Shown piece by piece: positions 18,638-26,632 of a stretch of 64,000 nt of DNA. The notes under the pieces were generated by a model, which saw nothing but the letters and a program-made list of their open reading frames with translations, was not told where the DNA came from and made no database searches. The stretch comes from Chitinophagales bacterium (GTDB taxonomy: Bacteria; Bacteroidota; Bacteroidia; Chitinophagales; UBA10324): assembly GCA_025056305.1 (NCBI GenBank), contig JANWWJ010000021.1:1-64000 (forward strand). Reading direction: 5' to 3'. The translations under genes and the position numbers were made by a program. Numbering within the stretch: position 1 is the first letter of the stretch; every line of letters begins with the position of its first letter.

Positions 18638-19455
18638 TCGATTTCGAAGACCAGCGGTTCATTAGGGCCTATGGTTCCGCCTGAGCCGCGCTCGCCATAA
18701 GCCAGGCGAGAAGGGATGAGCAGAATGCCCTTGCTGCCTTTGCGGAAGTGGGTCAATCCTTCCTCCCAACCTTTGATGACCTGAGCGGCACCGATTTTGA
18801 ACTCAAAAGGTTCACGACCAGGGTTACGGCTGGAGTCGAACACGGTGCCATCAAGCAATTTGCCGGTATAATGCACTTTCACGCTATTGCCCTGGGTTGC
18901 GTGAGGACCGGTCCCCTCCTTCTGAATAGCGACATAAAGACCACTGGGGGTTCGTTTGGCATTGATGTTATTTTTCTTCATGTATTCCAGAAGTCTTTGC
19001 TCTTCCTGCAAGAACTGCTCGTTGGCTTTGGCCTGCTGGATGCTGTCGTGGGCGGAGGCAGAAGCCACGCTAAGGACTTTGATGTGTAGCCACATGAGGT
19101 CATCGGGCTTCAGGTGAGGAGGCAGGAACTTACGGTAGATATTTTTTGCCAGTACCAGACACTTGGCACTGTCGCCTTCACCGAGAAGGGTAAAGATTTC
19201 CCAGGGATCGCCGGGGTAGATGGGGCGCGCCACCAGGCTGATCAAGGGTTGACCGCCGACACGGCTGTCGAACAATAGCGAGTCATCGTAGGTGCGCCAT
19301 TGCACGTTGTAGCTGATGTAATCGCCCGGTTGGGCTTTGGGCTTTCCGGCATCATGAAGGATGGCATATTTCAGTCCGTTCTGAGTTTTCTGAAGTCCCT
19401 GGTCCCGTTGGCAAGCCATCAGGAGTGCCAGGGAGCACAGCCAAATAGGTCTCAT
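18616..19455 (-). CDS. FKBP-type isomerase lipoprotein, GldI-like
   Basis: A 279-residue lipoprotein: MRPIWLCSLALLMAC carries a lipobox with C15 as the lipid-attached residue. The C-terminal FKBP domain (about 180-277) has VKVHYTGKLLDG, FDSSRNPGREPFEF, VIKGWEEGL and LAYGERGSGG. In gliding Flavobacteriia a lipoprotein FKBP downstream of a DHH phosphoesterase is GldI, needed for gliding and T9SS function; lipobox and position both fit here. GldI identity is therefore inferred from context and not proven. The ATG overlaps the upstream stop as ATGA, indicating translational coupling. Confidence 0.85.
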   Translation of the reverse strand: MRPIWLCSLALLMACQRDQGLQKTQNGLKYAILHDAGKPKAQPGDYISYNVQWRTYDDSLLFDSRVGGQPLISLVARPIYPGDPWEIFTLLGEGDSAKCLVLAKNIYRKFLPPHLKPDDLMWLHIKVLSVASASAHDSIQQAKANEQFLQEEQRLLEYMKKNNINAKRTPSGLYVAIQKEGTGPHATQGNSVKVHYTGKLLDGTVFDSSRNPGREPFEFKIGAAQVIKGWEEGLTHFRKGSKGILLIPSRLAYGERGSGGTIGPNEPLVFEIECLDIIS

Positions 19456-20462
19456 GATGTGTAGTGAGGGATTTCGAGGGCGGCGAAAATAGCTATTAAT
19501 TGCTCAACGGTTTGACGCACTGGCAGGGGTGAGTTGGCACCCGCGGCATTGAAGTGGCCGCCGCCGCCAAAGTGCTCGCGACAAATTTTTTCCACTGAAA
19601 AATCTCCTTTGGAGCGTAAAGACAGTTTTGCACCGGTTCCTTCGGGCGTGATGAGGGCTGAAACGGTAATGTCTTCTATGAGCAAGGGATAATTGACCAA
19701 CCCTTCCGTATCGCCGGGCTGAACAGCGAAGCGTGTTAGGTCGTCGGGTTCCAGGTAGATAATGCCTACCGGAAGGTTTTCGGGCATAAGGAAGCGGTGG
19801 AATAAAGCGAACCGGAACAAATCCATTCGGCGGCGGGAGAAGTTTTCAAACAGGCGGCTGTAGGCTTTGACGTGGTCGGCACCACGTTCCAGCAGGTCGG
19901 CAGCCATGCGATGGACTGCGGGCGTGGTCGTTGGGATGCGGAAACGGTCGGTATCGGTAAGCAAGCCGGCATAAAGGCAGGTAGCTACGTTGTGGTCAAT
20001 GAGGTGCTGAAAGTTGAGGGCCTGAATAAAGCGATAAACCATTTCGCTTGAGGAAGAAGCCCGGGCGTCCCAGAAAAGATAGGTAAAAGCATCTTCGGGT
20101 TGCAGATGATGGTCAATGAGCACTTTTGGTGCCGAGGATTGGGCAATGAGCTTGCCCAATTCGCCATTGCGATACAGCTGGTTAAAGTCAACACAAAAAA
20201 ACAAGGAAGCCTGACGCGTGAGCAGTTCAGCCTGATGAGGGTTTTGAGGATAGACGATGACGCGGCTAATGCCGGGCATCCAGAGGAAATAAGCGGGAAA
20301 AACCGTTGGGGTGATGACCGAACAGTTATGGCCCAAAGCCGAAAGCAGGTGGAATAAGGCCAGAGAAGAGCCCATGGCATCGCCGTCAGGCCGCTGGTGG
20401 GTGGTGATGACGATTGTGCGAGGTTGCCGCAGCAGGTTACTGACGGCTTCGTTTGGATGCAT
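19452..20462 (-). CDS. DHH-family phosphoesterase, NrnA-like oligoribonuclease/pAp phosphatase
   Basis: A 336-residue protein. Metal-binding residues of the DHH domain are visible: H22, D26 and D28 (THQRPDGDAMGSS), then DHH in VLIDHHLQPE and the C-terminal DHHA1 motif GGGGHFNAAGA. NrnA-type enzymes degrade short oligoribonucleotides and dephosphorylate pAp. I chose the ATG at 20462 over an upstream TTG because the TAnnTTTG promoter box at 20469-20476 lies across that TTG. It is the first gene of a three-gene operon with two FKBPs, divergent from ndk. Confidence 0.88.
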   Translation of the reverse strand: MHPNEAVSNLLRQPRTIVITTHQRPDGDAMGSSLALFHLLSALGHNCSVITPTVFPAYFLWMPGISRVIVYPQNPHQAELLTRQASLFFCVDFNQLYRNGELGKLIAQSSAPKVLIDHHLQPEDAFTYLFWDARASSSSEMVYRFIQALNFQHLIDHNVATCLYAGLLTDTDRFRIPTTTPAVHRMAADLLERGADHVKAYSRLFENFSRRRMDLFRFALFHRFLMPENLPVGIIYLEPDDLTRFAVQPGDTEGLVNYPLLIEDITVSALITPEGTGAKLSLRSKGDFSVEKICREHFGGGGHFNAAGANSPLPVRQTVEQLIAIFAALEIPHYTS

Positions 20463-20468
20463 TGGCAG

Positions 20469-20476
20469 CAAAGTTA
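20469..20476 (-). promoter_or_regulatory. TAnnTTTG promoter element for nrnA-FKBP operon
   Basis: The - strand reads TAACTTTG, 6 nt upstream of the ATG at 20462. The transcript would be nearly leaderless. Confidence 0.55.
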
Positions 20477-20507
20477 GTACGGCAGGTGCGGCTGTGGTGG
20501 CAGCTCC

Positions 20508-20515
20508 TACTTTTG
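20508..20515 (+). promoter_or_regulatory. TAnnTTTG promoter element for ndk
   Basis: Reads TACTTTTG, 30 nt upstream of the ndk ATG. With the - strand element at 20469-20476 it forms a divergent promoter pair. Confidence 0.6.
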
Positions 20516-20545
20516 CGGCCTCTGCAAAGGTTCAATGCATGAGTT

Positions 20546-20971
20546 ATGGCTAATTCTTTTACCCTTACGATCATCAAGCCCGACGCTGTGGCTGCCGGCC
20601 ATATAGGCAACATCTTGCAGATGATTTGCCAAGCCGGATTTCGCATTGTAGCCATGAAAATGGTGCACATGTCGGAAAGCGAGGCCGGACGATTTTATGC
20701 TGTACACCGAGAGCGACCGTTTTACCGTGATTTGGTTCGCTTCATGAGTTCCGGTCCTGTCGTTGCTGCCATCATCGATGCAGAAAATGCTGTTGAGCGG
20801 TTCAGGCAACTAATTGGGGCCACCAATCCTGAGCAAGCGGCCGAGGGTACGGTGCGCCGCCTGTACGGGACCTCAGTAGAACGAAATGCCGTGCACGGCA
20901 GCGACTCCGATGCCAATGCTGTTACAGAAGCTGCTTTCTTTTTCTCCGAACTCGAGCGGTTCACGTATTGA
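20546..20971 (+). CDS. ndk: Nucleoside-diphosphate kinase
   Basis: A 141-residue cytoplasmic enzyme that transfers the terminal phosphate from ATP to other NDPs through a phosphohistidine. The length is normal for the family. Signature residues: K11 in TIIKPDAV and active-site H117 in NAVHGSDS. It is divergent from the DHH phosphoesterase, an arrangement common in Bacteroidota. The 3' end overlaps the convergent CoA-binding protein gene by 11 bp, leaving no room for a separate terminator. Confidence 0.97.
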   Translation: MANSFTLTIIKPDAVAAGHIGNILQMICQAGFRIVAMKMVHMSESEAGRFYAVHRERPFYRDLVRFMSSGPVVAAIIDAENAVERFRQLIGATNPEQAAEGTVRRLYGTSVERNAVHGSDSDANAVTEAAFFFSELERFTY

Positions 20972-21350
20972 TGCGTGCATAATTGCCTGTAGCCAACAGG
21001 ACCAACGTGCAGCCTTTAACCACGGCAATGCCGGCATCTTGAAGTAAGGATGCAAAGACGTGGTTTTCGGTACCCGGATTGAAAATGACGCGTTTAGGCT
21101 TCAGGCGGATGATATACTCATAATAGGGCTTTTGCCGTTGGGGGTTCAGATAGAGTGTGACGGTATGAATATTGTCAAGTAGAGGGTAGCCGGTAAGCAC
21201 GGGCACGTCATCGACAAAGCCATTGCGTAAGCCCAAGGCCACTACCGGATGACCGTATTGTTTCAATTGGCGAACAGCGAGGTTAGCCGGACGGTCTTGT
21301 TTTAAGGAAACGCCGATTACCAGCGTCCGCAGTTTTTGTTTTTCTTCCAC
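20961..21350 (-). CDS. CoA-binding (Rossmann-fold) domain protein, YccU-like
   Basis: A 129-residue single-domain protein. The N-terminal strand [21 protein letters not shown] and later features [18 protein letters not shown] and VIFNPGTEN fit the CoA-binding_2 family, which resembles the nucleotide-binding domain of succinyl-CoA synthetase. The canonical glycine-rich VGAS is replaced by VIGVSLK. Function in the cell is not established for the family. It is convergent with ndk and its terminal codons overlap the end of ndk. Confidence 0.82.
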   Translation of the reverse strand: MEEKQKLRTLVIGVSLKQDRPANLAVRQLKQYGHPVVALGLRNGFVDDVPVLTGYPLLDNIHTVTLYLNPQRQKPYYEYIIRLKPKRVIFNPGTENHVFASLLQDAGIAVVKGCTLVLLATGNYARINT

Positions 21351-21485
21351 AAAAATCCGTCTAATTTTAGGGTAGATCAGTGCGATTGTTAAGGTAAAGC
21401 AAAAACAAGCAGCAGCTGCAACCTGTTAAATAACGTTTGCGTAATATAGCAAAAAACACCCTTTTATTTCATTCCACGAGTTCCT

Positions 21486-21770
21486 ATGATTCCAATCATT
21501 TCGGCTGAACAGATTCCTTATCAATTGCTCAGGCATGAAGATGTTTTGACGAATCCGGAAGAGCGCCAACGGCGCATAGCCAAATTAAGGGAGGCCGCTC
21601 GACGCAATCGGATGTTTTACAGCAAGGCCATCATCTGCTTCGAGACCCTGGAAGGCCCAAAGCAAGTATGCGCCAATATCTGGGAAGTAACAGACACCTA
21701 CCTCATCTTGAAGGGTGGGATAAACTTGCCTATTGCGTGTGTACGCGACGTAACAGTTTCGGACAATTAG
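21486..21770 (+). CDS. Conserved hypothetical protein, 94 residues
   Basis: A small soluble protein with no signal or membrane segment. The first 40 residues look helical and charged (LTNPEERQRRIAKLREAARRN). The rest looks like a small beta barrel or sheet (AIICFETLEGPKQVCANIWEV, LILKGGINLPIACVRDVTV). I think it belongs to a short conserved Bacteroidota family of unknown function, but I cannot name it. Coding is supported by a normal amino-acid composition and an AT-rich upstream region. It is convergent with the E2 gene, 29 bp away. Confidence 0.7.
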   Translation: MIPIISAEQIPYQLLRHEDVLTNPEERQRRIAKLREAARRNRMFYSKAIICFETLEGPKQVCANIWEVTDTYLILKGGINLPIACVRDVTVSDN

Positions 21771-21799
21771 TTTTTCGAGCAACCCAGTGGCCAAAGCTG

Positions 21800-23071
21800 T
21801 TACACCAGCATGGTGAGGGGATTTTCCAGAAAGGCCTTAAAGGTCTGCAAGAACTTTGCACCGGTAGCACCATCGACGACGCGGTGATCGCATGAGAGGG
21901 TGACCTTCATGACCGAAGCTATTTTGATTTCATTGTTCACTACTACGGGTGTCTGCTTCACCTTACCGACGGCCAGGATGCAGGAATCCGGAGGATTGAT
22001 GATGGCGGTGAATTCATCGATATCCATCATGCCGAGGTTGCTGACAGTAAAGGTGTTGCCGGTCATTTCCTCGGGTTGCAGTTTTTTATCCCGTGCTCGT
22101 GTGATGCGATCGCGAATTTCCTGACTGATCTGCGACAGCGTTTTCAGGTCGGCATGACGGATGACGGGCACCAGCAAACCGTCATCGACGGCCACGGCAA
22201 CACCTATGTGCACGTGGTGGTACTGACGGATAACGGCTTGACCGCCGGCATCGGCGATCCAACTGGCATTGACAGCGGGGTGGCGTTTCAAGGCCAAGGC
22301 TGCGGCCTTGACGATGATGTCATTTATAGAAATTTTCATATCCGGCTGAAGGCGAAGCAGCTCTTCGCGGTCGGCCAGGCAGCGGTCCATGTTGATTTCG
22401 GTGGTGAGATAAAAATGCGGAGCTGTAAACATGCTCTCGCTGAGGCGGCGAGCAATGGTTTTGCGCATTTGGCTGACCGGCACGTCGTGAAATCCTTCTG
22501 TGCCGGCGGCGACCAGCGGAGCTGTTGTTGGCTTGTGGGCCAGAAAATCTTCCACATCGCGCTTGATGATTCTGCCCTGATCACCGGTACCGCGCAGGGC
22601 GGTGAGCGGAATGCCGGCTTCAGCGGCCAGCTTTCTGGCTAAAGGAGAAGCTTTAATACGACTGGTTGGTGCGTCGACGGATGGTGGCGGGCCAGCTACT
22701 GTTATTGTTGAGACAACTTCGGCGGATGATTTTCCCTTGCCGTCCGAAGCAGCTGGTGCTGCTTCGGATTTCTTTTCTACAGTTTGGACCGGAGCTGCGG
22801 AAAGCTCCTGGAGCAAGGGCTCAATATTTTCGCCGGGTTTGCCCAATATGGCTATGACCTGATTGACTTTAACGGTAGAGCCCTGTTCAGCACCGATATA
22901 AAGCAAGGTGCCTTGCTGAAAACTTTCAAACTCCATGACCGCTTTATCGGTTTCAATTTCGGCGAGAACATCGCCCGGTTTCACCGGATCGCCCACCTTC
23001 TTGTGCCAAGCCACAATCACTCCTTCGGTCATTGTGTCGCTCATCTTGGGCATCCGCACCACCTCTGCCAT
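21800..23071 (-). CDS. pdhC: Dihydrolipoamide acetyltransferase, E2 of pyruvate dehydrogenase complex
   Basis: A 423-residue 2-oxoacid dehydrogenase E2. One lipoyl domain (1-78) with the lipoylated K43 in ETDKAVMEFE, an Ala/Pro/Ser linker, a peripheral subunit-binding domain (about 137-172: IKASPLARKLAAEAGIPL), and a catalytic domain ending with the active-site motif H396 and D400 in SCDHRVVDGATG. It transfers the acetyl group from E1 to CoA. The N-terminus (MPKMSDTMTEG) is of the pyruvate type. No E1 or E3 gene is adjacent; the fused E1 at 59277 is 36 kb away and may serve another complex. Confidence 0.92.
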   Translation of the reverse strand: MAEVVRMPKMSDTMTEGVIVAWHKKVGDPVKPGDVLAEIETDKAVMEFESFQQGTLLYIGAEQGSTVKVNQVIAILGKPGENIEPLLQELSAAPVQTVEKKSEAAPAASDGKGKSSAEVVSTITVAGPPPSVDAPTSRIKASPLARKLAAEAGIPLTALRGTGDQGRIIKRDVEDFLAHKPTTAPLVAAGTEGFHDVPVSQMRKTIARRLSESMFTAPHFYLTTEINMDRCLADREELLRLQPDMKISINDIIVKAAALALKRHPAVNASWIADAGGQAVIRQYHHVHIGVAVAVDDGLLVPVIRHADLKTLSQISQEIRDRITRARDKKLQPEEMTGNTFTVSNLGMMDIDEFTAIINPPDSCILAVGKVKQTPVVVNNEIKIASVMKVTLSCDHRVVDGATGAKFLQTFKAFLENPLTMLV

Positions 23072-23116
23072 TGGTTGAAAATTATCGGGTAAAAATACGC
23101 AGACCTAAATGGGAGT

Positions 23117-24847
23117 TCAGTAATCGAGTTCCAGCTTCAAGTCGTTTTTGAGTTTGTACAGCAGAGGGTATCGCTCGGCCAGATATGCAAATTTTTCTTC
23201 GGGAGAGAACGGCATTTTTGGAGTACTTACTTGCTGATCAATTTCCAGGCGAATGCGCAAGGAACGGCGTCCTAATTGCTCACACAAATAGCGGCGGATG
23301 CGTTCCATTTCAGATCGTATGGCGTTTGCATGCACGGAATTTCCCACCGTAAACAAAACGGTATTCTGATCAGCGATGCGTGCAGGGAATGCATCTAAAA
23401 TTTTTGCTAAGGAATCCAGGCTTTCGGTTTGAAGATATGCTAAGAGGTTTTGATGAGCTGTAGCGAAAGACGGTGGGTCGATGGGTTCCTGGTCGTCATC
23501 CGGGAGCGGGTTGGGTGCTTGGACTTTTGCGGTTTGGGCCGCTTGCTGGCGCAACTGCTCCAGCGTGAGTAACGATGAGGGTGATGAAGGTTGTGGTTCT
23601 TGAGCCGGTTTGTTGGCTGCTGATCTGGGGGTTTTTTGCTGAGATACGAGGTCTGCGTTTGAAGACGGCGTTTCTGATGGGAGCTTTAGTTGAGGGACGT
23701 CATTTTTTTTTTGAGCATCGGCTTTTTTGTCGGACTCTTTATTTACCGGATGGGCATACTGTAGGTAGCAAAGGCGAAGGATGAGCAATTCTACCAATAG
23801 GCGTTTGTTTCGACTATCGCGAAGCTGATATTCCGCATCGGCCGTAAGCGACAATGCCGTGAGCAAGAAGGAAAGGGGCGTAAGTTCAGCCTGCTCGCCA
23901 TAGCGTTGCTGGATGGTGGGACTGCATTGCAATAAGGTTCGGGTAGCGGGATCGCGCGCTACCAGCAAATCGCGAAAGTGTTCGGCCAGCCCCTGCAGCA
24001 GGTAAGCCGGTTCAAAGCCTCTTTGAAAAATCTCATTTACCTGAAGCAGTGCTGCCGCGGCATCGCCGCTGAGCAAGTTGTCGGTTAGCTGGAAATACTG
24101 ATCGTGATCGAGGACATGAAGTACTTCAGCGACGTCGGCATAACGCAGGCGGCCCTGGCCAAAAACCGTCATCCGGTCAAATAAAGACAAAGCGTCGCGC
24201 AAGGCACCGTCTGCCTTATGGGCAATTAGATGCAGGGCTTCCGGTTCAGCCTCAATGTGTTCTTTATCCGCAATAGCCGCCAACTGAGCTACCATGTCGG
24301 CGACGGTGATGCGGTGAAAGTCAAAAATCTGGCAACGGCTCAGGATCGTAGGAATGATGCGATGCTTTTCGGTTGTGGCCAGGATAAAGATGGCATGCGG
24401 CGGTGGCTCTTCAAGGGTTTTAAGAAAGGCGTTAAAAGCCTGCTGTGATAACATATGCACTTCATCAATAATATAAATTTTCTTTTTACCGTATTGGGGT
24501 GCATACCGTACCTGCTCGATGAGGGAGCGGATGTCGTCAACCGAGTTATTGCTGGCCGCATCCAACTCAAAGATATTCAGCGAGGTGTTGGCGATAAAGG
24601 AAGTACATGAGGCACATTGGTTACACGGCTCTCCCTGCTCGACGGGTTGCTCGCAGTTCACTGCCATGGCCAGGATACGGGCGCAGGTGGTTTTGCCAAC
24701 GCCGCGTGGACCGCAAAACAGGTAGGCCTGAGCAACTTTCCCATTTACCAATGCATTTTTTAGCGTCAAGGTAACCTGTGGTTGCCCCACCACATCGGCG
24801 AAACGAATGGGTCGGTATTTACGGGCAGAAACCAGAAAACCTTCCAT
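23117..24847 (-). CDS. dnaX: DNA polymerase III subunits gamma and tau
   Basis: A 576-residue clamp-loader ATPase. The ATG at 24847 gives MEGFLVSARKYRP, the usual start of DnaX; the longer frame upstream does not fit the family. Walker A GPRGVGKTT (46-54), zinc cysteines C65, C75, C78 and C81, Walker B IYIIDEVH (124-131), then the sensor region TTEKHRIIPTILSRCQ and domain III. A Gln/Pro/Ser-rich linker starts near residue 370 and leads to the tau-specific C-terminus. Codons 379-382 contain a run of ten A residues; shifting by one base in either direction gives a stop within a few codons, predicting a gamma-like product of about 382 residues. Confidence 0.95.
   Translation of the reverse strand: MEGFLVSARKYRPIRFADVVGQPQVTLTLKNALVNGKVAQAYLFCGPRGVGKTTCARILAMAVNCEQPVEQGEPCNQCASCTSFIANTSLNIFELDAASNNSVDDIRSLIEQVRYAPQYGKKKIYIIDEVHMLSQQAFNAFLKTLEEPPPHAIFILATTEKHRIIPTILSRCQIFDFHRITVADMVAQLAAIADKEHIEAEPEALHLIAHKADGALRDALSLFDRMTVFGQGRLRYADVAEVLHVLDHDQYFQLTDNLLSGDAAAALLQVNEIFQRGFEPAYLLQGLAEHFRDLLVARDPATRTLLQCSPTIQQRYGEQAELTPLSFLLTALSLTADAEYQLRDSRNKRLLVELLILRLCYLQYAHPVNKESDKKADAQKKNDVPQLKLPSETPSSNADLVSQQKTPRSAANKPAQEPQPSSPSSLLTLEQLRQQAAQTAKVQAPNPLPDDDQEPIDPPSFATAHQNLLAYLQTESLDSLAKILDAFPARIADQNTVLFTVGNSVHANAIRSEMERIRRYLCEQLGRRSLRIRLEIDQQVSTPKMPFSPEEKFAYLAERYPLLYKLKNDLKLELDY
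23703..23712 (-). promoter_or_regulatory. A10 slippery run in dnaX, predicted programmed slippage site
   Basis: On the coding (-) strand, CAA AAA AAA AAT GAC contains ten consecutive A bases. A -1 shift or an A11 transcript reads AAA then TGA at once. A loss of one A gives ATG ACG TCC CTC AAC TAA. Both outcomes end translation just after the ATPase and domain III region, at the position where gamma ends in organisms that make two dnaX products. Confidence 0.72.
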
Positions 24848-24914
24848 GAGAGGGCAACGGCGCGAAACAAAGATTGCAAACAAAAAACGAAACGGTCAAC
24901 CTGATTGCAGGTAT

Positions 24915-25265
24915 TCAACGGGTTTCAGAGTACTCGGCCAGGGCCTCCAGGATTGCCATAATAAGGGTCAAGACCACCGAAAAAGCCATTGCAGCCCAGA
25001 AGGATTTTACCGCAAAGCCCGGCACGATGGCGCCGGCCAACAAAATCACAATGGCATTAATTACAAATAAGAACAGACCAAATGACAGCACCGTTAAAGG
25101 CAGGGTAAGGATGATCAGAAAAGGTTTAAGTAAGGTGTTCAGCAACATCAACACAGCGGCAATACCTATGGCCCAGGCTGGTGCGGACAGTTCCACACCA
25201 GGAATCAAGTAAGAAGTAATCAAGATGGCGAGGCTGTAAGTAAGCAGCCGCAATACGAAGTTCAT
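24915..25265 (-). CDS. Small integral membrane protein, YvlD/phage-holin-IV family
   Basis: A 116-residue protein. The ATG at 25265 gives MNFVLRLLTYSLAILI. Four hydrophobic segments are visible (about 3-19, 29-46, 52-76 and 85-108), with LLNTLLKPFLIILTLPLT and FGLFLFVINAIVILLAG, typical of the PF04020 family found in most bacteria and despite its name not tied to phage. Function unknown. It lies just upstream of dnaX on the same strand and may be cotranscribed with it. Confidence 0.85.
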   Translation of the reverse strand: MNFVLRLLTYSLAILITSYLIPGVELSAPAWAIGIAAVLMLLNTLLKPFLIILTLPLTVLSFGLFLFVINAIVILLAGAIVPGFAVKSFWAAMAFSVVLTLIMAILEALAEYSETR

Positions 25266-25356
25266 GCCGCAAAGTACATATAAAGTTTGGACGACAGGGG
25301 TGGCACGAAGCATCAAGTGCGTTGAAAAGTAAATAGCTTTAGCGAGCTGAAAACAG

Positions 25357-25364
25357 TAGCTTTG
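25357..25364 (+). promoter_or_regulatory. TAnnTTTG promoter element
   Basis: Reads TAGCTTTG, 19 nt upstream of the ATG of the fibronectin-domain cargo gene. Confidence 0.6.
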
Positions 25365-25383
25365 AGCCTAAACCCCAAAAATC

Positions 25384-26544
25384 ATGTTGCGTCGAATCGC
25401 TTTCTTTTGGGCTATGATTGTGTTCAGCCTGGAGATTCAGGGCCAGAGCATCAGCACTGGAACGATCAGTGGCAGTCCTTTTTGCGGTGGCGCCAGTGTG
25501 AGCGTGCCGTTTACGGCAACCGGTACTTTTAACAGTGGGAATGTGTTTACTGCGCAGCTGTCTGATCACAAAGGCTCTTTTGCTAATCCGACCATCATTG
25601 GCACGTTAGCAGGCACGAGTTCAGGAACTATTGCAGCCACTTTGCCCATGGGAGCCAAGTCAGGAACCAAGTACCGGATCCGGGTGGTGTCGTCGTCACC
25701 GGCCGTGACGGGTAGTGACAACGGTAAAAACTTAAAGATCAATCCCAAGCCCAAGAATACCAATGCCACCAACATTACTGCTTGCTCGGTAACGCTGACC
25801 TGGAATGCGCAAAGCAATGCATCGTCATATAAAGTGCGTTACAAGGAATCAGGAGATGATAGCTACAGCGATGTTGTGGATGTAGGCAATGTGACGTCGT
25901 ACACGTTTACGGGTCTGAAGCCTAACAAGAATTATGAATTTCACGTGCGCAGTGTATGTGCAAACGGGGAGGTGAGTGATTGGGCCAAGGAAAAAAATGT
26001 AGGAACGCCTGCTGTGGCGGTACCTACGGGGATTGTCGTTTATCCGGGGGTAGCCATAGCCACCCTCGACTGGAACGACATGCCTTGTGCAGCCAGTTAC
26101 CGCACTCGGTATCGGATAATAGGTACTTCTACCTGGTCTTACAAGACTTCCACAGCAAGTACCGTGGTCCTGACGGGCTTATGGCCGGCCACCGACTACG
26201 AAGCGCAGGTCCTGACCATTACGGCCACGAACGATTCATCGGCCTACAGTGCATTGGTTCAATGGAACATGGACTACCGGCTTGGCAGCTCAGAAGTATC
26301 AATGGCGGCCCTACCCAACATCGTGCAGGATTTTATTGATTTGCCTGTTGACGGATTCTCTTCAAGCTCGACCGTAGCTGTGGCAGTGGTGGATGTCTAT
26401 GGTCGTGTGGTGTACCGCTCAAAGCTTCAAGCACAAGCCGGCGTTGATTTGTCGATTCCTGTATCGGTGCTGGCCTCGGGCTGTTATGTGCTGTATGTCA
26501 GCGATGGTCAACGAATTCTGCATCTGCCGTTTGTCAAGCCGTAA
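25384..26544 (+). CDS. Fibronectin type III domain surface protein
   Basis: A 386-residue exported protein with signal peptide MLRRIAFFWAMIVFSLEIQGQ. The module at about 22-120 (ISTGTISGSPFCGG, YRIRVVSSSPAVTG) closely matches one in the cargo protein at 13550. Two fibronectin type III domains follow (about 125-208 and 212-298, with SVTLTWNAQ and KNYEFHVRSVC). The C-terminal 80 residues (VVDVYGRVVYRSKL, LASGCYVLYVSDG) have the shape of a T9SS sorting domain but lack the YPNP motif, so sorting is probable and not certain. It lies upstream of two arylsulfotransferase-like cargo genes on the same strand, possibly cotranscribed. Confidence 0.78.
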   Translation: MLRRIAFFWAMIVFSLEIQGQSISTGTISGSPFCGGASVSVPFTATGTFNSGNVFTAQLSDHKGSFANPTIIGTLAGTSSGTIAATLPMGAKSGTKYRIRVVSSSPAVTGSDNGKNLKINPKPKNTNATNITACSVTLTWNAQSNASSYKVRYKESGDDSYSDVVDVGNVTSYTFTGLKPNKNYEFHVRSVCANGEVSDWAKEKNVGTPAVAVPTGIVVYPGVAIATLDWNDMPCAASYRTRYRIIGTSTWSYKTSTASTVVLTGLWPATDYEAQVLTITATNDSSAYSALVQWNMDYRLGSSEVSMAALPNIVQDFIDLPVDGFSSSSTVAVAVVDVYGRVVYRSKLQAQAGVDLSIPVSVLASGCYVLYVSDGQRILHLPFVKP

Positions 26545-26632
26545 TCATGATGAAAGTGAAGCAAGGAAGGGTAGTTATGATCCGAGCATGACGCATTTGT
26601 TGTGTTCCTACATTAACATAAAAAAATTTGGC

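Noticed and set aside
24915..25265. Prophage remnant suggested by the holin-like family name.
   Set aside because: The family is widespread in chromosomes and no other phage gene is nearby.
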